The notes: generated from the letters alone by a model not told the origin. Counted from the first letter of the stretch, positions 1 through 9,098 are shown. The stretch is DNA of 64,000 nucleotides from an uncultured Ignavibacteriota bacterium (GCA_903900335.1 CAIUMP010000044.1:34686-98685), one strand, 5' to 3'. A program made the numbers and translations.

Positions 1-1262
1 TTGAGTACTGCATCGTACTCGCCTTCCTTCTGCGGCTGCTGTGGTTGGCCTGTTTTGGCGTATCGATCCTGGTATCGCTCCGATCCAGATTTGACGCGTT
101 CGCGAGCGAGTGGGTCGGGGAAATATTTCTTGAAAATCTCGCGCACCGCCTTGCCGATGAGCGCGCGCGCAACTTTCGCCATGCCCTCTTGCTCACCTTC
201 GAAGACGAGTTCTACTTTGCCCGTAACGCCCGTTGTTACAAACGCGAGATCGGTTACACGGGGAAGAATGATGTCGTCGCCATTCATGATGGAGCGACGT
301 TCCGCGTTCGAAATGAGCGCTTCCATCGCACTGATGGTGAGCCGTGCTGAAACGCCTGACTTCTGATCGATGAACTCCGACTTCCTCGCCTCGAATGCGA
401 TCTGTTCGATGATCTCCTTGAAATATCGCGGCACGGCGAGACCCTCTTCGCCTAGGCGTGCGGTCCATGCTTCCTGCTCGGTGATGGAGATCGCGGTTTC
501 CATCGAGAGCGGATAGTGCGTAAGGATTTGCGATGCGATGCGGTCCTTGAGCGGCGTGATAATGTTACCGCGATTGGTGTAATCCTCCGGGTTTGCAGTG
601 AAGACCATCATCACATCGAGAGGAATACGAATGTTGAATCCGCGAATCTGGATGTCGCGCTCTTCGAGAAGATTGAACAAACCAACCTGAATGCGAGGCT
701 GCAAGTCCGGCAATTCATTGATCGTAAAAATACCGCGATTCGTGCGAGGGATAATGCCGAAGTGAATCGCACCCTCGTGCGAGTAATGCAATCGCTGGTG
801 CGCCGCCTTCAGCGGATCGATGTCGCCGATAATATCTGCAATAGTCACATCGGGCGTTGCGAGCTTCTCGCCATAGCGTTCGGAGCGGTGAATCCATTCG
901 ATGGGCGTCGCGTCCCCAAGCTCTCGGACGAGCTGAACCGCATGGAAAGAGATTGGGTGAGTGGGGTCATCGTTGATCTCGCTGCCCTTTACTATAGGCG
1001 TCCATTCATCAAGAAGCTCGATCAGCAATCGGGCGATACGCGTCTTCGCCTGACCGCGAAGACCCAGCAGAATCACATCATGCTTCGCGAGAATGGCGTT
1101 TACAAGCTGCGGCGTGACGGTGTCTTCATATCCGAGAATTCCAGGAAAGAGCGGCTCCCGGTTGCGCAATTTAGCGATCAGATTCTTCCGCATTTCCTCT
1201 TTGACGGAGAGCGACTGATAACCGGAGGCGAGAAGTTCGGCGAGCGTCGTGGGTTTGTTCAT
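1..1262 (-). CDS. Magnesium chelatase-like AAA+ ATPase (partial, C-terminus cut by window)
   Basis: The reverse strand is open from an ATG at 1262 to the window edge (about 420 codons, no stop), so the C-terminus is missing. The translation has a P-loop GLRGQAKT near residues 67-74, a Walker B-like segment ending INELPD near 178-186, and a sensor-like FTANPEDY near 221-228. This is the layout of the BchI/ChlI magnesium-chelatase-type AAA+ clade, found in Bacteroidota and Deinococci as a cytosolic ATPase often next to a VWA-domain protein. No bacteriochlorophyll genes are present, so a role in pigment synthesis is unlikely. A MoxR-like remodelling function is inferred, and the usual VWA partner may lie beyond the left edge. 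Forward-strand frames across it look like shadows. Confidence 0.85.
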   Translation of the reverse strand, partial: MNKPTTLAELLASGYQSLSVKEEMRKNLIAKLRNREPLFPGILGYEDTVTPQLVNAILAKHDVILLGLRGQAKTRIARLLIELLDEWTPIVKGSEINDDPTHPISFHAVQLVRELGDATPIEWIHRSERYGEKLATPDVTIADIIGDIDPLKAAHQRLHYSHEGAIHFGIIPRTNRGIFTINELPDLQPRIQVGLFNLLEERDIQIRGFNIRIPLDVMMVFTANPEDYTNRGNIITPLKDRIASQILTHYPLSMETAISITEQEAWTARLGEEGLAVPRYFKEIIEQIAFEARKSEFIDQKSGVSARLTISAMEALISNAERRSIMNGDDIILPRVTDLAFVTTGVTGKVELVFEGEQEGMAKVARALIGKAVREIFKKYFPDPLARERVKSGSERYQDRYAKTGQPQQPQKEGEYDAVL

Positions 1263-1344
1263 AGTGGGTTGCTAACGAGGAATGCGTCGGAATTTACTCC
1301 CACCGTTTGAACGACTAGTTACTCGTTACTCGTTACCCATCACC

Positions 1345-2337
1345 GTGACACCCAAAATCCTCATTCTCCGACTTAGCTCGCTGGGCGATATTGTCCTGAC
1401 AACGCCGCTTCTTGTGGCGCTGCGAGAGAAATATCCAGAGAGCAGGATCGACTTGGTGATCGCATCGGAGTATGAGACGCTGGCGCAGGTGCTGCCTGCT
1501 GTTTCGAGAGTGCATGTCTTCAATAAGCGGAGCGGATTCAGCGGACTTCTTGCGTTACGCAATCAGCTTCGGGAAGAGAAGTACGATTATGTTCTTGATG
1601 TTCACGATGTCCTTCGCACCAAGATTCTTCGGCAAGGATTAGGCAAGCACGTCTCGGTCATCGACAAGCGAACATTCAAGCGCTGGCTTTTGGTGAAGTT
1701 TAAGTATGATTTACTGAAGGGCGAGCCGGATGTCATTGGAAGATACTTCGAGGCCGCAAAGAAACTCGGAATTACCGATGACGGACGAGCTCCAACGTTG
1801 AAGGCCACCCACGTCCGCGATCCCAAACGCATTGCCATTGCTCCCAGCGCGCGACATTGGAATAAGAGGTGGCCGGTTGAACACTTTCAACGGCTTGGGA
1901 ATACGTTGCTTGAGAAAGGATATGAGTTAACTTTCTACGGTTCGAGGGCGGAGATCGCACTTATCGAAGAAATCCGAAAGGGGCTCCACAACGGGAAGCA
2001 TCGCTCGTTAGCTGGCGAGCTTGATCTAACCGACGCCGCCCATTCCCTTGCAAAGTGCTCAGCCGCAATTACAAATGACAGCGGTTTGCTTCATGTCGCG
2101 GAAGCGGTTGGAACGCCAGTCGTAGCGTTGTTCGGGCCAACGGTGAAGCAGTTTGGCTTTGCGCCGCGCGCGGCGAGTGCGGTTGTGCTGGAGGTCGAGG
2201 GATTGTATTGTCGGCCTTGTACGGCGATTGGGTCAAGTGAATGTCCGGAGAAGCACTTCAGATGTATGCGGGAGGTTGGGCCGGAGCAGGTGGTTGTTGC
2301 CCTTCATACTGTCATTCCCGCGAAAGCGGGAATCTAA
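1345..2337 (+). CDS. Glycosyltransferase family 9 (heptosyltransferase-like)
   Basis: About 330 residues. The N-terminus KILILRLSSLGDIVLTTP is the typical donor-domain start of ADP-heptose:LPS heptosyltransferases (GT9). Near the C-terminus, NDSGLLHVAEAVGTP followed by ALFGPT is the family's nucleotide-sugar-binding signature. The enzyme probably adds a heptose-like sugar to LPS core on the cytoplasmic face of the inner membrane. I chose GTG at 1345 because the family motif begins right after it. An upstream in-frame ATG at 1282 would add 21 residues read from low-complexity DNA. The last eight codons lie inside the left arm of an inverted repeat (2310-2377), so the C-terminal tail comes from the repeat. 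Confidence 0.88.
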   Translation: MTPKILILRLSSLGDIVLTTPLLVALREKYPESRIDLVIASEYETLAQVLPAVSRVHVFNKRSGFSGLLALRNQLREEKYDYVLDVHDVLRTKILRQGLGKHVSVIDKRTFKRWLLVKFKYDLLKGEPDVIGRYFEAAKKLGITDDGRAPTLKATHVRDPKRIAIAPSARHWNKRWPVEHFQRLGNTLLEKGYELTFYGSRAEIALIEEIRKGLHNGKHRSLAGELDLTDAAHSLAKCSAAITNDSGLLHVAEAVGTPVVALFGPTVKQFGFAPRAASAVVLEVEGLYCRPCTAIGSSECPEKHFRCMREVGPEQVVVALHTVIPAKAGI

Positions 2338-2377
2338 GCTCCATAGGACCTGGATTCCCGCTTTCGCGGGAATGACA
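2310..2377. repeat. dRS3-like perfect inverted repeat, 25-bp arms
   Basis: The arms 2310-2334 and 2353-2377 are exact reverse complements separated by 18 bases. Each arm contains ATTCCC-N8-GGGAAT, the form described for Neisseria dRS3 repeats and for similar repeats in many other bacteria. The left arm overlaps the end of the glycosyltransferase gene and supplies its stop codon region. The hairpin may also end transcription between this gene and the convergent hydrolase at 2390. Confidence 0.85.
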
Positions 2378-2389
2378 AACATCCTCAGC

Positions 2390-3100
2390 TTACGGCTTCA
2401 AATGCGTCGCCAAAAACGACAGCGTAAGCGCCCAGGCCTGTCGCGCGGCGTTGGCGTTGTATGCCGGGCGTGCATCGCAGAAGAACGCATGATCGGCGTC
2501 CGAAAACACTGCGGCGATGTGCGGCTTGTTGGCTTCGGTCATCGCGGAGGTCACGGCGTTGCGTTGTTCGGCGGTCAGATGCTTATCCAGTCCACCCCAG
2601 CAGAAGAGGATGGGCGCGTGCTGCTCTTCCGCGAGCGGTAGTAGATTTGGAGCGATGCCGCCACCATAATAGGACACCGCCGCCCTTAGCGGCAGCTTTG
2701 CGTTTGCGATGTAAGACGCACGTCCACCCATGCAAAAGCCGATTGCGCCAACATGCCCCGGATCAACTTGTCGATCACCGAGCAACCAATCATAGACGGC
2801 GAGCATGTCCTCTGTTATTGCATCCGTCGTGACGGCGAAGAAGTGTTCGCCAAGTTTCGCGAAGTCACCATAGCCTGCGGTGAAACCTTGAGGCGCAGTC
2901 CGGTGAAACAACTCCGGCGCGACCGCGACGTAGCCTTGCTGCGCAAAACGGCGACACACATCCTTGATGTGATCGTTCACGCCGAATGCTTCTTGCAACA
3001 CGATGAGCGCCGGCGCTCTCCCGCTCTCGGGACGCGCCACATATGCGCCCATGTCGCTGCCTGCAACGGGGATGGTGATGGTGTCAGTGGTGATGGTCAT
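2390..3100 (-). CDS. Dienelactone hydrolase family protein
   Basis: 236 residues, the normal length of the dienelactone hydrolase (carboxymethylenebutenolidase) family. The nucleophile elbow GFCMGG puts a cysteine at position 123, the same position as in the classical enzyme. Asp172 (in GGLDKH) and His204 (in DADHAFF) complete the Cys-Asp-His triad. It is a soluble alpha/beta hydrolase of the cytoplasm with no signal peptide. No chlorocatechol pathway genes are nearby, so the natural substrate is unknown, and the family includes general ester and lactone hydrolases. It is convergent with the glycosyltransferase across the inverted repeat. Confidence 0.9.
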   Translation of the reverse strand: MTITTDTITIPVAGSDMGAYVARPESGRAPALIVLQEAFGVNDHIKDVCRRFAQQGYVAVAPELFHRTAPQGFTAGYGDFAKLGEHFFAVTTDAITEDMLAVYDWLLGDRQVDPGHVGAIGFCMGGRASYIANAKLPLRAAVSYYGGGIAPNLLPLAEEQHAPILFCWGGLDKHLTAEQRNAVTSAMTEANKPHIAAVFSDADHAFFCDARPAYNANAARQAWALTLSFLATHLKP

Positions 3101-3127
3101 GGAAAGTTACTAATTTTAGTACTATAC

Positions 3128-3237
3128 GTCATTGCGAGGAAGTCCCGTAGGGACGACGAAGCAATCCGTTGTTGAGTACTGGGTCGCTCCACAACAACGG
3201 ATTGCTTCGTCACCGCTTCGCGGTTCCTCGCAATGAC
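3128..3237. repeat. Palindromic intergenic repeat, family A copy 1
   Basis: The element opens with GTCATTGCGAGG and closes with CCTCGCAATGAC, with GAAGCAATCCGTTGTTG and CAACAACGGATTGCTTC inside as a second pair of complementary arms, so the RNA could fold into a long hairpin. Related copies lie at 19826-19941 and 49643-49747. It is a non-coding, MITE-like dispersed repeat. Confidence 0.85.
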
Positions 3238-3257
3238 CATGTTTGGGGCGTGGATGC

Positions 3258-4655
3258 TTATCGGCTGAGCCTCTCCTTCAGCATCTCATGTATCCCGCCA
3301 AAGCTGCCGTTGCTCATGACGATAACAACATCCCCCGGCTTCGCAATTTCACCAACTTGTTCCGCGATGGCAGCGGCATCGGGAAGGTAGTATGCTTCTT
3401 TACCCTTGTCGCGCAAATCCTGCATAACGCGATCGGGGTCGAGACGCTCCTCAGGAGAGAGGAGATTTAGCCGCGCGATTTGAGAGATGAAAACAACATC
3501 GGCATCGGTAAAGCACTCGGCAAGTTCGCGTTGGAAGATGTTGCGGCGTGTGGTATTGGAGCGCGGTTCGAAGATGGCGATGACGCGATTCTGCGGAAAA
3601 CGCTGACGCAATGCTTGCAGCGTTTCGCGAATCGCGGTTGGATGATGCGCGAAATCATCATACACGATCACTCCGCCGAATTCCCCCTTCTTCTCCATTC
3701 GCCGCTTGATACTTTTGAACGTGGAGAACGCTTGCTGAATTTCATCGAACGTGAGCCCATGATGCAGTGCCGCCGCCGTCACAGCGAGAGCATTGCGAAC
3801 ATTGAACTCGCCGAGCATCGGTATCTCCAATCGCGTCACGGCCCGCCCGGGTGAATGCACGTCGAATACCGAGGAGTGATCGGTAAATTCGATATTTGCG
3901 GCGCGGAAGTCGCAATGGTCCGATAAGCCAAATGTGGCAAGCGGTGCGAAGGCTCCGCGCACAATGTCTCGGACATTGGGATCATCTCCATTCGCAATGA
4001 CGATGCCATTGCGCGGTACGAGATTCGTAACACGTTTGAAGGCGAGCTTTATGTCATCAATCGAGTCAAAAATATCCGCGTGATCGAACTCGATATTGTT
4101 GATGATTAGCGTCGTCGGAAGGTAATGGAAGAACTTCGAACGCTTATCGAAGAAGGCCGTGTCATATTCATCGCCTTCGAGAACTACGAACTCACTCTCG
4201 GGTCGCGCCTGATACCCTTGATGGAAATTCTCCGGTACACCGCCAATCAAGAAATTCGGTTTTCGTCCTGCGGATTCCAACGTCCATGCCATGAGCGATG
4301 ATGTTGTCGATTTACCATGCGTGCCCGTGACCACGATGGAGTTCTTCCCTTGAATCACCTCCCGCTTCAATATCTCCGGCAGCGATGTGAACGGGATGCG
4401 CCGATCCAGCACTGTCTCCACCTCCTCATTCCCGCGCGACATGGCATTGCCGATGATTACGACATCGGGATTTGCAGTATCAATATTGGAAGCACGGTAG
4501 CCCGGTAGAATGTTGATGCCCTGCTCGGCGAGCAGAAGAGACATCGGCGGGTAGATATTATCGTCGGAGCCGGAGACTTCGTGGCCGAGAGCGCGGAGCA
4601 GCAGCGCGCCATTGCCCATTGCGGTGCCGCAGATACCGATGAAGTAGAGGTGCAT
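3258..4655 (-). CDS. mpl: UDP-N-acetylmuramate:L-alanyl-gamma-D-glutamyl-meso-diaminopimelate ligase
   Basis: 465 residues, full length for Mpl. It recycles peptidoglycan by joining the tripeptide L-Ala-gamma-D-Glu-meso-DAP to UDP-MurNAc with ATP, in the cytoplasm. The N-terminus HLYFIGICGTAMG is the Mur-family UDP-binding loop with the Mpl-specific CGTAMG form. The ATP-binding loop GTHGKST sits at about 111-117. A central NDD-type Mur domain and a C-terminal ligase domain follow. This implies a meso-DAP-type peptidoglycan. It is convergent with nothing and precedes a family A repeat. Confidence 0.93.
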   Translation of the reverse strand: MHLYFIGICGTAMGNGALLLRALGHEVSGSDDNIYPPMSLLLAEQGINILPGYRASNIDTANPDVVIIGNAMSRGNEEVETVLDRRIPFTSLPEILKREVIQGKNSIVVTGTHGKSTTSSLMAWTLESAGRKPNFLIGGVPENFHQGYQARPESEFVVLEGDEYDTAFFDKRSKFFHYLPTTLIINNIEFDHADIFDSIDDIKLAFKRVTNLVPRNGIVIANGDDPNVRDIVRGAFAPLATFGLSDHCDFRAANIEFTDHSSVFDVHSPGRAVTRLEIPMLGEFNVRNALAVTAAALHHGLTFDEIQQAFSTFKSIKRRMEKKGEFGGVIVYDDFAHHPTAIRETLQALRQRFPQNRVIAIFEPRSNTTRRNIFQRELAECFTDADVVFISQIARLNLLSPEERLDPDRVMQDLRDKGKEAYYLPDAAAIAEQVGEIAKPGDVVIVMSNGSFGGIHEMLKERLSR

Positions 4656-4657
4656 TC

Positions 4658-4755
4658 GTCTGAACCGGGATTGATGGGATTATTTCGGATTAGTGGGATT
4701 GGGAACACCTACACTAACTTACTAATCTCAAAAATCAACTCAATCTCATAAAATC
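4658..4755. repeat. Intergenic repeat, family B copy 1 (imperfect palindrome)
   Basis: Begins GTCTGAACCGGGATTGATGG and ends in a partly complementary AATCTCATAAAATCATGG stretch. The opening matches the start of the elements at 21901 and 34778. No open frame is supported here. Confidence 0.5.
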
Positions 4756-4771
4756 ATGGTACTGACTCTTG

Positions 4772-4845
4772 TAGCGGGGGAGGGATTTGAACCCACGACC
4801 TACGGATTATGATTCCGACGCTCTAACCAACTGAGCTACCCCGCC
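4772..4845 (-). tRNA. tRNA-Met (CAT anticodon)
   Basis: The reverse strand folds as a 74-base cloverleaf. The acceptor stem is GGCGGGG with CCCCGCT (first pair G-U), the D arm is GCTC/GAGC, the anticodon loop is ATCATAA with anticodon CAT, and the T loop is TTCAAAT. The T stem GTGGG/CCCTC has one T-T mismatch and the anticodon stem one T-T at its outer pair. The CCA end is not encoded. The sequence resembles elongator tRNA-Met of Bacteroidota. tRNA-Ile2 with a lysidine-modified CAU is the alternative. Confidence 0.88.
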
Positions 4846-4990
4846 AGGGGAAAGGAGAAATTAGGAATGATGAATTATGAAAGAATTCTCTCATAGCCCA
4901 GCATCTAACGAATGTGGTCCCACAATTGTTAGCGCGGCCCGAACGTAAATCGGAACGGGCGTAGTTCCAAATTTCCACGAATCTGTTATT

Positions 4991-5647
4991 GTGAACCACC
5001 AAGACCTGCCTTTTCTTGAGCGATCCCCTCGCGACCCGTCGCTTTCTCAGCCTCCCCTGCTCGTGCTTTTGCATGGTCGGGCCGCAGAAGCGAAAACTAT
5101 ATTTTCCATCGAGGGGCTGCTCGATCCGAGGCTACATGTACTTGCCATTCGTGCACCGTACGAGTCGGAATTGGGCGGATATGAGTGGTTTCATCCCGGC
5201 ACAGATGAGACGCGGGAGGAAATCAAGGATGCCAAGCGATTCAATGAATCGGAGGCGATCCTGTTGGAGAACATTCAGTCCCACATCACCCGGTTAGGAA
5301 TGGAATCCAACGATCTATTCTTGTGGGGATTTAGTCAGGGCGCGGCGATGTGCCAAATTCTGGGGCTTCGCGGAAAACTGAAACCGATGGGGGTTGTTCC
5401 AATGTCTGGCTTCTTGCCGACACCCGTGCGGCGTTGGCACGAATGGTCCCGGCACTCGAAATTCCTCATCGCCCACGGCACGAACGACGAGGTACTTTCG
5501 CAGGATTCATCGCTCGCCGCAAAATCATTCTTGGAATCGAAAGGCGTCGATGTGGAATATCATGAATACAAAGGCCGCCACAAAATGACGCTCGCCTCCG
5601 TCGCATTCGTGAACGACTGGATCAAGAAAACCGCCAAACTTCCGTAG
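4991..5647 (+). CDS. Phospholipase/carboxylesterase family hydrolase
   Basis: 218 residues, matching the alpha/beta-hydrolase family of small carboxylesterases (PF02230, YpfH/EstB-like). The triad is visible: Ser115 in GFSQGAA, Asp166 in GTNDEVL and His197 in KGRHKMT. There is no signal peptide, so it acts in the cytoplasm on small esters or lysophospholipids; the substrate is not predictable. The start is GTG, directly preceded by a T-rich stretch rather than a Shine-Dalgarno sequence. The next gene begins five bases after its stop, which suggests one transcript. Confidence 0.87.
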   Translation: MNHQDLPFLERSPRDPSLSQPPLLVLLHGRAAEAKTIFSIEGLLDPRLHVLAIRAPYESELGGYEWFHPGTDETREEIKDAKRFNESEAILLENIQSHITRLGMESNDLFLWGFSQGAAMCQILGLRGKLKPMGVVPMSGFLPTPVRRWHEWSRHSKFLIAHGTNDEVLSQDSSLAAKSFLESKGVDVEYHEYKGRHKMTLASVAFVNDWIKKTAKLP

Positions 5648-5651
5648 CGGC

Positions 5652-6317
5652 GTGCTGCGCACACCCACAATCCCTTTGACCGAAAAACTCCCCTACGACT
5701 TCGACCTCCGACTGAACCACCCCGTGTCCACACACGCGGTGCAGTTTCAGCTCATCCCTGTGGGGTCGCGGGTGCTGGATGTCGGTTGCCACACGGGAAT
5801 TCTGGGCGCGGCGCTGAAGGAGAAGAAGCAGTGCGAGGTGATCGGCATTGACAACGATGAGCGCGCGATAGCTGTGGCGGGAGATCGGTTGGATTCGGTA
5901 CGACTCGTCAATCTCGAAGTGGACAGTTGGAGTGACCTCATGCTAACTCTCGGCCTGGCAAACTTCGACATCATCCTCTTCGGGGATGTCATTGAGCATA
6001 CGCGGGAGCCGCAACAAATTCTTTCTGAGGCGAGGAAGCTATTGAAGCCGGGCGGTAAGGTGATCGTGAGTTTGCCGAATGTGGCGAACCTTCGCGTTCG
6101 TCTCGGTCTTCTCTTCGGGAATTTCGATTATGGGGACTCAGGGATATTGGATAAGTCTCACCTGCGATTCTTCACCCAAAAGTCGGCGAGAGAGTTGGTC
6201 GGAGAAGCGGGCTACAAGATCGTCGCAGAGCGATATTCGGGGTACTCACTCCCGAAGTGGTTGATTGACGCAATGCCAACGCTGTTTGCGGTCAATATTA
6301 TTTTGGTGGGCGAGTAA
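5652..6317 (+). CDS. Class I SAM-dependent methyltransferase
   Basis: 221 residues. Motif I VLDVGCHTG (about 41-49) binds S-adenosylmethionine, IGIDNDE is the acidic loop after strand 2, and DIILFGDVIEHT near 103-114 matches motif IV of the Methyltransf_11/23 group. The remainder, including LRFFTQKSARELVGEAGY, resembles methyltransferases linked to glycan or polyketide-like tailoring. The substrate is unknown. GTG at 5652 follows the esterase stop almost directly, so the two genes are probably co-transcribed. Confidence 0.85.
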   Translation: MLRTPTIPLTEKLPYDFDLRLNHPVSTHAVQFQLIPVGSRVLDVGCHTGILGAALKEKKQCEVIGIDNDERAIAVAGDRLDSVRLVNLEVDSWSDLMLTLGLANFDIILFGDVIEHTREPQQILSEARKLLKPGGKVIVSLPNVANLRVRLGLLFGNFDYGDSGILDKSHLRFFTQKSARELVGEAGYKIVAERYSGYSLPKWLIDAMPTLFAVNIILVGE

Positions 6318-6341
6318 GCCAAAATCTTCCCCCAACTCCGT

Positions 6342-6370
6342 CCCAGGGTTCCGCTACGCTGCTCCCTGGG
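6342..6370. terminator. Hairpin between convergent genes
   Basis: CCCAGGG at 6342-6348 and CCCTGGG at 6364-6370 form a 7-bp perfect stem with a 15-base loop, between the methyltransferase and the convergent OmpA-like gene. There is no strong T tract on either side, so it is at best a weak bidirectional terminator. Confidence 0.4.
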
Positions 6371-6387
6371 CTATCTACCAAGGGTTC

Positions 6388-7197
6388 TTAAGGTGCTAGG
6401 CGAGCGACGATTTCTACGTATTGCGGGATGAGTCCATTACCCGTCGAAGTTGCCGCGGGAGCGTCCCCCTTCTTCTTCTTGCCCTTCTTCGCTGAAGCGT
6501 CGGCTGGCGGAGCAGGGACACTAACACCAGGAATTGTGAAGCGACCGACGGGTACTGTCGCGCTGGTTACAACACTGAACCGATTCGCCTGAATGGACTT
6601 GCCAAGGAAGAACGACCGGATAGCAGTTGCCCTGCCATCCACCAACGTCTGCTGCGATGCGTCCTTCTTGCCCTTGATCTCCCAATCCGGATAGACGGTG
6701 ATATTCAGCGAAAGCTTCACATTGCGACGAATGAGATCAACGATCTCGTTTAGGCGCGCAGTTGAACCTTCGGTGACTGTGGAAGACTTCGGCAGAAACA
6801 CCGCATCGTTAATAGGGAAAATGTCTCCATCGTGTAAGCGCGTGAGGAAGATTCGGAGACTGTACTCCGTGTACTTATCGAGCGCAGGCACCATGATCGT
6901 ATCCTCGTGATACGCATACTTCGTATCGTTGACGACGAAGCGGTACATGCCATTCGGCTGAAGGATGTTCGTGAACTTGCCATCGGGCTTTGTGGTCGTG
7001 GTGGTCACGCGCTCTGTTCCGCGAAGGATCGTTACCTTAACCCCTCCCAACGGCGAGCCGTCATCACCGACGACATCACCTTTGATCATCCCGACTGCGC
7101 GAGACAAATTTCCGAGTTGGGCGTAAGCGGAAGAATTTAGGGCAAACAGCGCGGCGCAGATCGCTACGAATTGTGCGTAGTTGTAACGTTGATTCAT
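6388..7197 (-). CDS. Exported OmpA-like protein with carboxypeptidase-regulatory-like domain
   Basis: 269 residues with a clear signal peptide (about 1-26, ending AYAQ). Residues about 36-115 (GDVVGDDGSPLGGVKVTILR, then a TTKPDGKF turn) look like a carboxypeptidase-regulatory-like beta-sandwich. The C-terminal half (about 125-220) has an OmpA-like pattern, with GRATAIRSFFLGKSI matching the helix that follows the peptidoglycan-binding site in OmpA-family proteins. A basic, alanine-rich linker (KKGKKKKG) sits near 240. An envelope-structural role in the periplasm is likely. The exact DAP-binding residues are not obvious, so peptidoglycan binding is inferred. Confidence 0.65.
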   Translation of the reverse strand: MNQRYNYAQFVAICAALFALNSSAYAQLGNLSRAVGMIKGDVVGDDGSPLGGVKVTILRGTERVTTTTTKPDGKFTNILQPNGMYRFVVNDTKYAYHEDTIMVPALDKYTEYSLRIFLTRLHDGDIFPINDAVFLPKSSTVTEGSTARLNEIVDLIRRNVKLSLNITVYPDWEIKGKKDASQQTLVDGRATAIRSFFLGKSIQANRFSVVTSATVPVGRFTIPGVSVPAPPADASAKKGKKKKGDAPAATSTGNGLIPQYVEIVARLAP

Positions 7198-7320
7198 CGT
7201 CCGATAACCTAGAGATGTGGTACGTAAATAGAGCGAGACCAGAGGGCAACGACTCGCCCTCGGCGGCCTAAGAACACGTCTTAATAACGAAAGTTACACG
7301 CAAATCCTGACAAATCGGGT

Positions 7321-7980
7321 TCATTTTTGGACGACGCCAATAACCATGCCATCGCCGATCGGTGCCAAAATGCTGAACAAAGATGGCTCCGCGGTGATGG
7401 CGCGGTTGAACTCTTGAAGGGCTGTTACTGAGACGAAATCGGAGTCGTCCGGCTCAACCTCCGTTGCGATCTTCCCCAAGGCAAGCGCATTGTCGCCCGC
7501 AATGACGCCGCCCGGACGAACGAGCCTCAGTGACTCGCGAAGGTAATTGACATAGTTCACCTTATCGGCATCGATGAGGACGAAGTCGAATATGTTATCC
7601 TTCATGGATTTCATCGCATCCAGCGCAGGTCCGGTGATGACTTTCACATTTCCAATTCCCGCTTCGGCAAGATTCTCCTTCGCAACCTCCGCGTGCTCGG
7701 GATTGAATTCAAGGCTCACAACCTCGCCATCCGCCCCAATTGCTTGCGACATAATCGCCGCGCTATATCCGAACAACGTTCCTACATCAAGCACGCGTTT
7801 CGCTTTTATCGCACGCAAGAACACCTTAACGAATTTCGCTTGTTCTTCCGCGATCATAATCATCGGAATTCCCGCCGCCTGCGCGCGGGCACTCATTCTT
7901 TGCAAGAGCACGCGTTCGTCGCTCGCGAAATTGGAGACGATGTATTCGCAGGTGTGGTCGGTGAGCGGAGTACCCTTCAT
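7321..7980 (-). CDS. O-methyltransferase (caffeoyl-CoA/catechol O-methyltransferase family)
   Basis: 219 residues, the usual length of the Methyltransf_3 family. Motif I RVLDVGTLFGYS is at about 62-71, VSLEFNPEH follows as the acidic loop, and FVLIDADKVNY near 131-141 carries the metal-binding aspartate typical of the cation-dependent enzymes. It methylates a hydroxyl group on a small molecule using SAM; the substrate cannot be told from sequence. It lies just downstream of ruvB on the same strand, 50 bases apart, and may be co-transcribed. Confidence 0.85.
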   Translation of the reverse strand: MKGTPLTDHTCEYIVSNFASDERVLLQRMSARAQAAGIPMIMIAEEQAKFVKVFLRAIKAKRVLDVGTLFGYSAAIMSQAIGADGEVVSLEFNPEHAEVAKENLAEAGIGNVKVITGPALDAMKSMKDNIFDFVLIDADKVNYVNYLRESLRLVRPGGVIAGDNALALGKIATEVEPDDSDFVSVTALQEFNRAITAEPSLFSILAPIGDGMVIGVVQK

Positions 7981-8030
7981 ATCAAATTCTTAATTATTGA
8001 ACTCGTCTTTGGTGATGATTCAAAAGGACG

Positions 8031-9062
8031 TTATACGTCATTTGCAAAGAGTGTTGCATCCGACTTTCGAAACGGAATACCAAAATGTTTGTATGCAAGT
8101 TTCGTCGCTTCCCTACCTCGCGGCGTGCGGGCGATAAAGCCTTCCTGAATCAAGAATGGCTCGTACACTTCTTCTATCGTCCCGCCTTCTTCTCCCACAG
8201 CAACAGCAATGGTATTCAATCCCACGGGTCCGCCATTGAATTTTTCGATGATCGTCAGGAGAATACGTTTGTCCATCTCATCGAGGCCGTGCTCATCGAC
8301 TTCGAGGGCCTTCAGAGCCATGAGCGCAATCTCCTTCGTGATTCGTCCATCGCCTTTGACTTGCGCGAAATCACGGGTACGATGCAACAGACGATTTGCT
8401 ATTCGCGGAGTGCCACGCGAACGACGAGCCAGTTCGAGCGCGCCATCTTCATCCACTTCAAGCGAGAGCAATCGCGCGCTTCGTTCGATAATTGTCTTAA
8501 GTGTTGGCGCTGTGTAGTAGTCGAGGCGATTGGTAATCCCGAAGCGCGAACGGAGCGGTGCGGAGAGTAATCCCGCGCGAGTTGTTGCACCAATAAGCGT
8601 GAATGGCTTCAGCTCGATCTGAATTGAACGGGCGCTTGGACCGGAGTCGATCATGATATCGAGCTTGTAGTCTTCCATCGCGGAGTACAGATATTCTTCG
8701 ACGACGGCGGAGAGGCGATGGATTTCATCAATGAACAGCACGTCACCTTCTTCAAGCGTTGTCAGCAATCCTGCGAGATCGCCAGCGCGTTCAAGAACTG
8801 GCCCTGAGGTCGTCTTGATGTTCGCGTGCATTTCGTTCGCGATGATATGCGCGAGGGTCGTCTTGCCAAGACCGGGCGGGCCAGTAAACAACACATGATC
8901 GAGCGCCTCACCGCGAGCGCGCGCCGCCTGGATGAAGATGCGGAGATTCTCGATGATGCTCGTCTGCCCCGTGAACTCGCCGAACTCGCGCGGACGCAGC
9001 GAACGCTCGTATTCGGCTTCGATCTTTTCGGGGGCGACTGCTTCGTTGCGTTTGGTGGCCAT
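8031..9062 (-). CDS. ruvB: Holliday junction branch migration helicase RuvB
   Basis: 343 residues, full length. The N-terminal [12 protein letters not shown] is diagnostic. Walker A GPPGLGKT is at 61-68, Walker B VLFIDEIH at about 108-115, sensor 1 is IGATTRAG, and arginine-finger region PLRSRFG follows. The C-terminal winged-helix domain ends [21 protein letters not shown]. As a hexameric motor with RuvA it drives branch migration of recombination intermediates. ruvA and ruvC are not in the window. A DinB protein gene lies 36 bases upstream on the same strand. Confidence 0.97.
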   Translation of the reverse strand: MATKRNEAVAPEKIEAEYERSLRPREFGEFTGQTSIIENLRIFIQAARARGEALDHVLFTGPPGLGKTTLAHIIANEMHANIKTTSGPVLERAGDLAGLLTTLEEGDVLFIDEIHRLSAVVEEYLYSAMEDYKLDIMIDSGPSARSIQIELKPFTLIGATTRAGLLSAPLRSRFGITNRLDYYTAPTLKTIIERSARLLSLEVDEDGALELARRSRGTPRIANRLLHRTRDFAQVKGDGRITKEIALMALKALEVDEHGLDEMDKRILLTIIEKFNGGPVGLNTIAVAVGEEGGTIEEVYEPFLIQEGFIARTPRGREATKLAYKHFGIPFRKSDATLFANDV

Positions 9063-9098
9063 GTCGGGTTGCTAACAGCCCAGGACGGAAAAGGAGTC

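Noticed and set aside
516..1310. Long forward open frame of 264 codons
   Set aside because: It lies wholly antisense to the Mg-chelatase-like ATPase, whose reverse-strand translation has clear P-loop and sensor motifs. The forward translation has no family character.
1311..1344. Short ACTCGTTACTCGTTACCC-type repeats before the glycosyltransferase (also near 60409)
   Set aside because: Only two or three short units, too small and too few to call a regulatory array or CRISPR.
2153..2641. Forward frame spanning the inverted repeat
   Set aside because: It overlaps two well-supported genes (glycosyltransferase and dienelactone hydrolase) and its middle (SFPRKRESKLH type) is the usual translation of the repeat.
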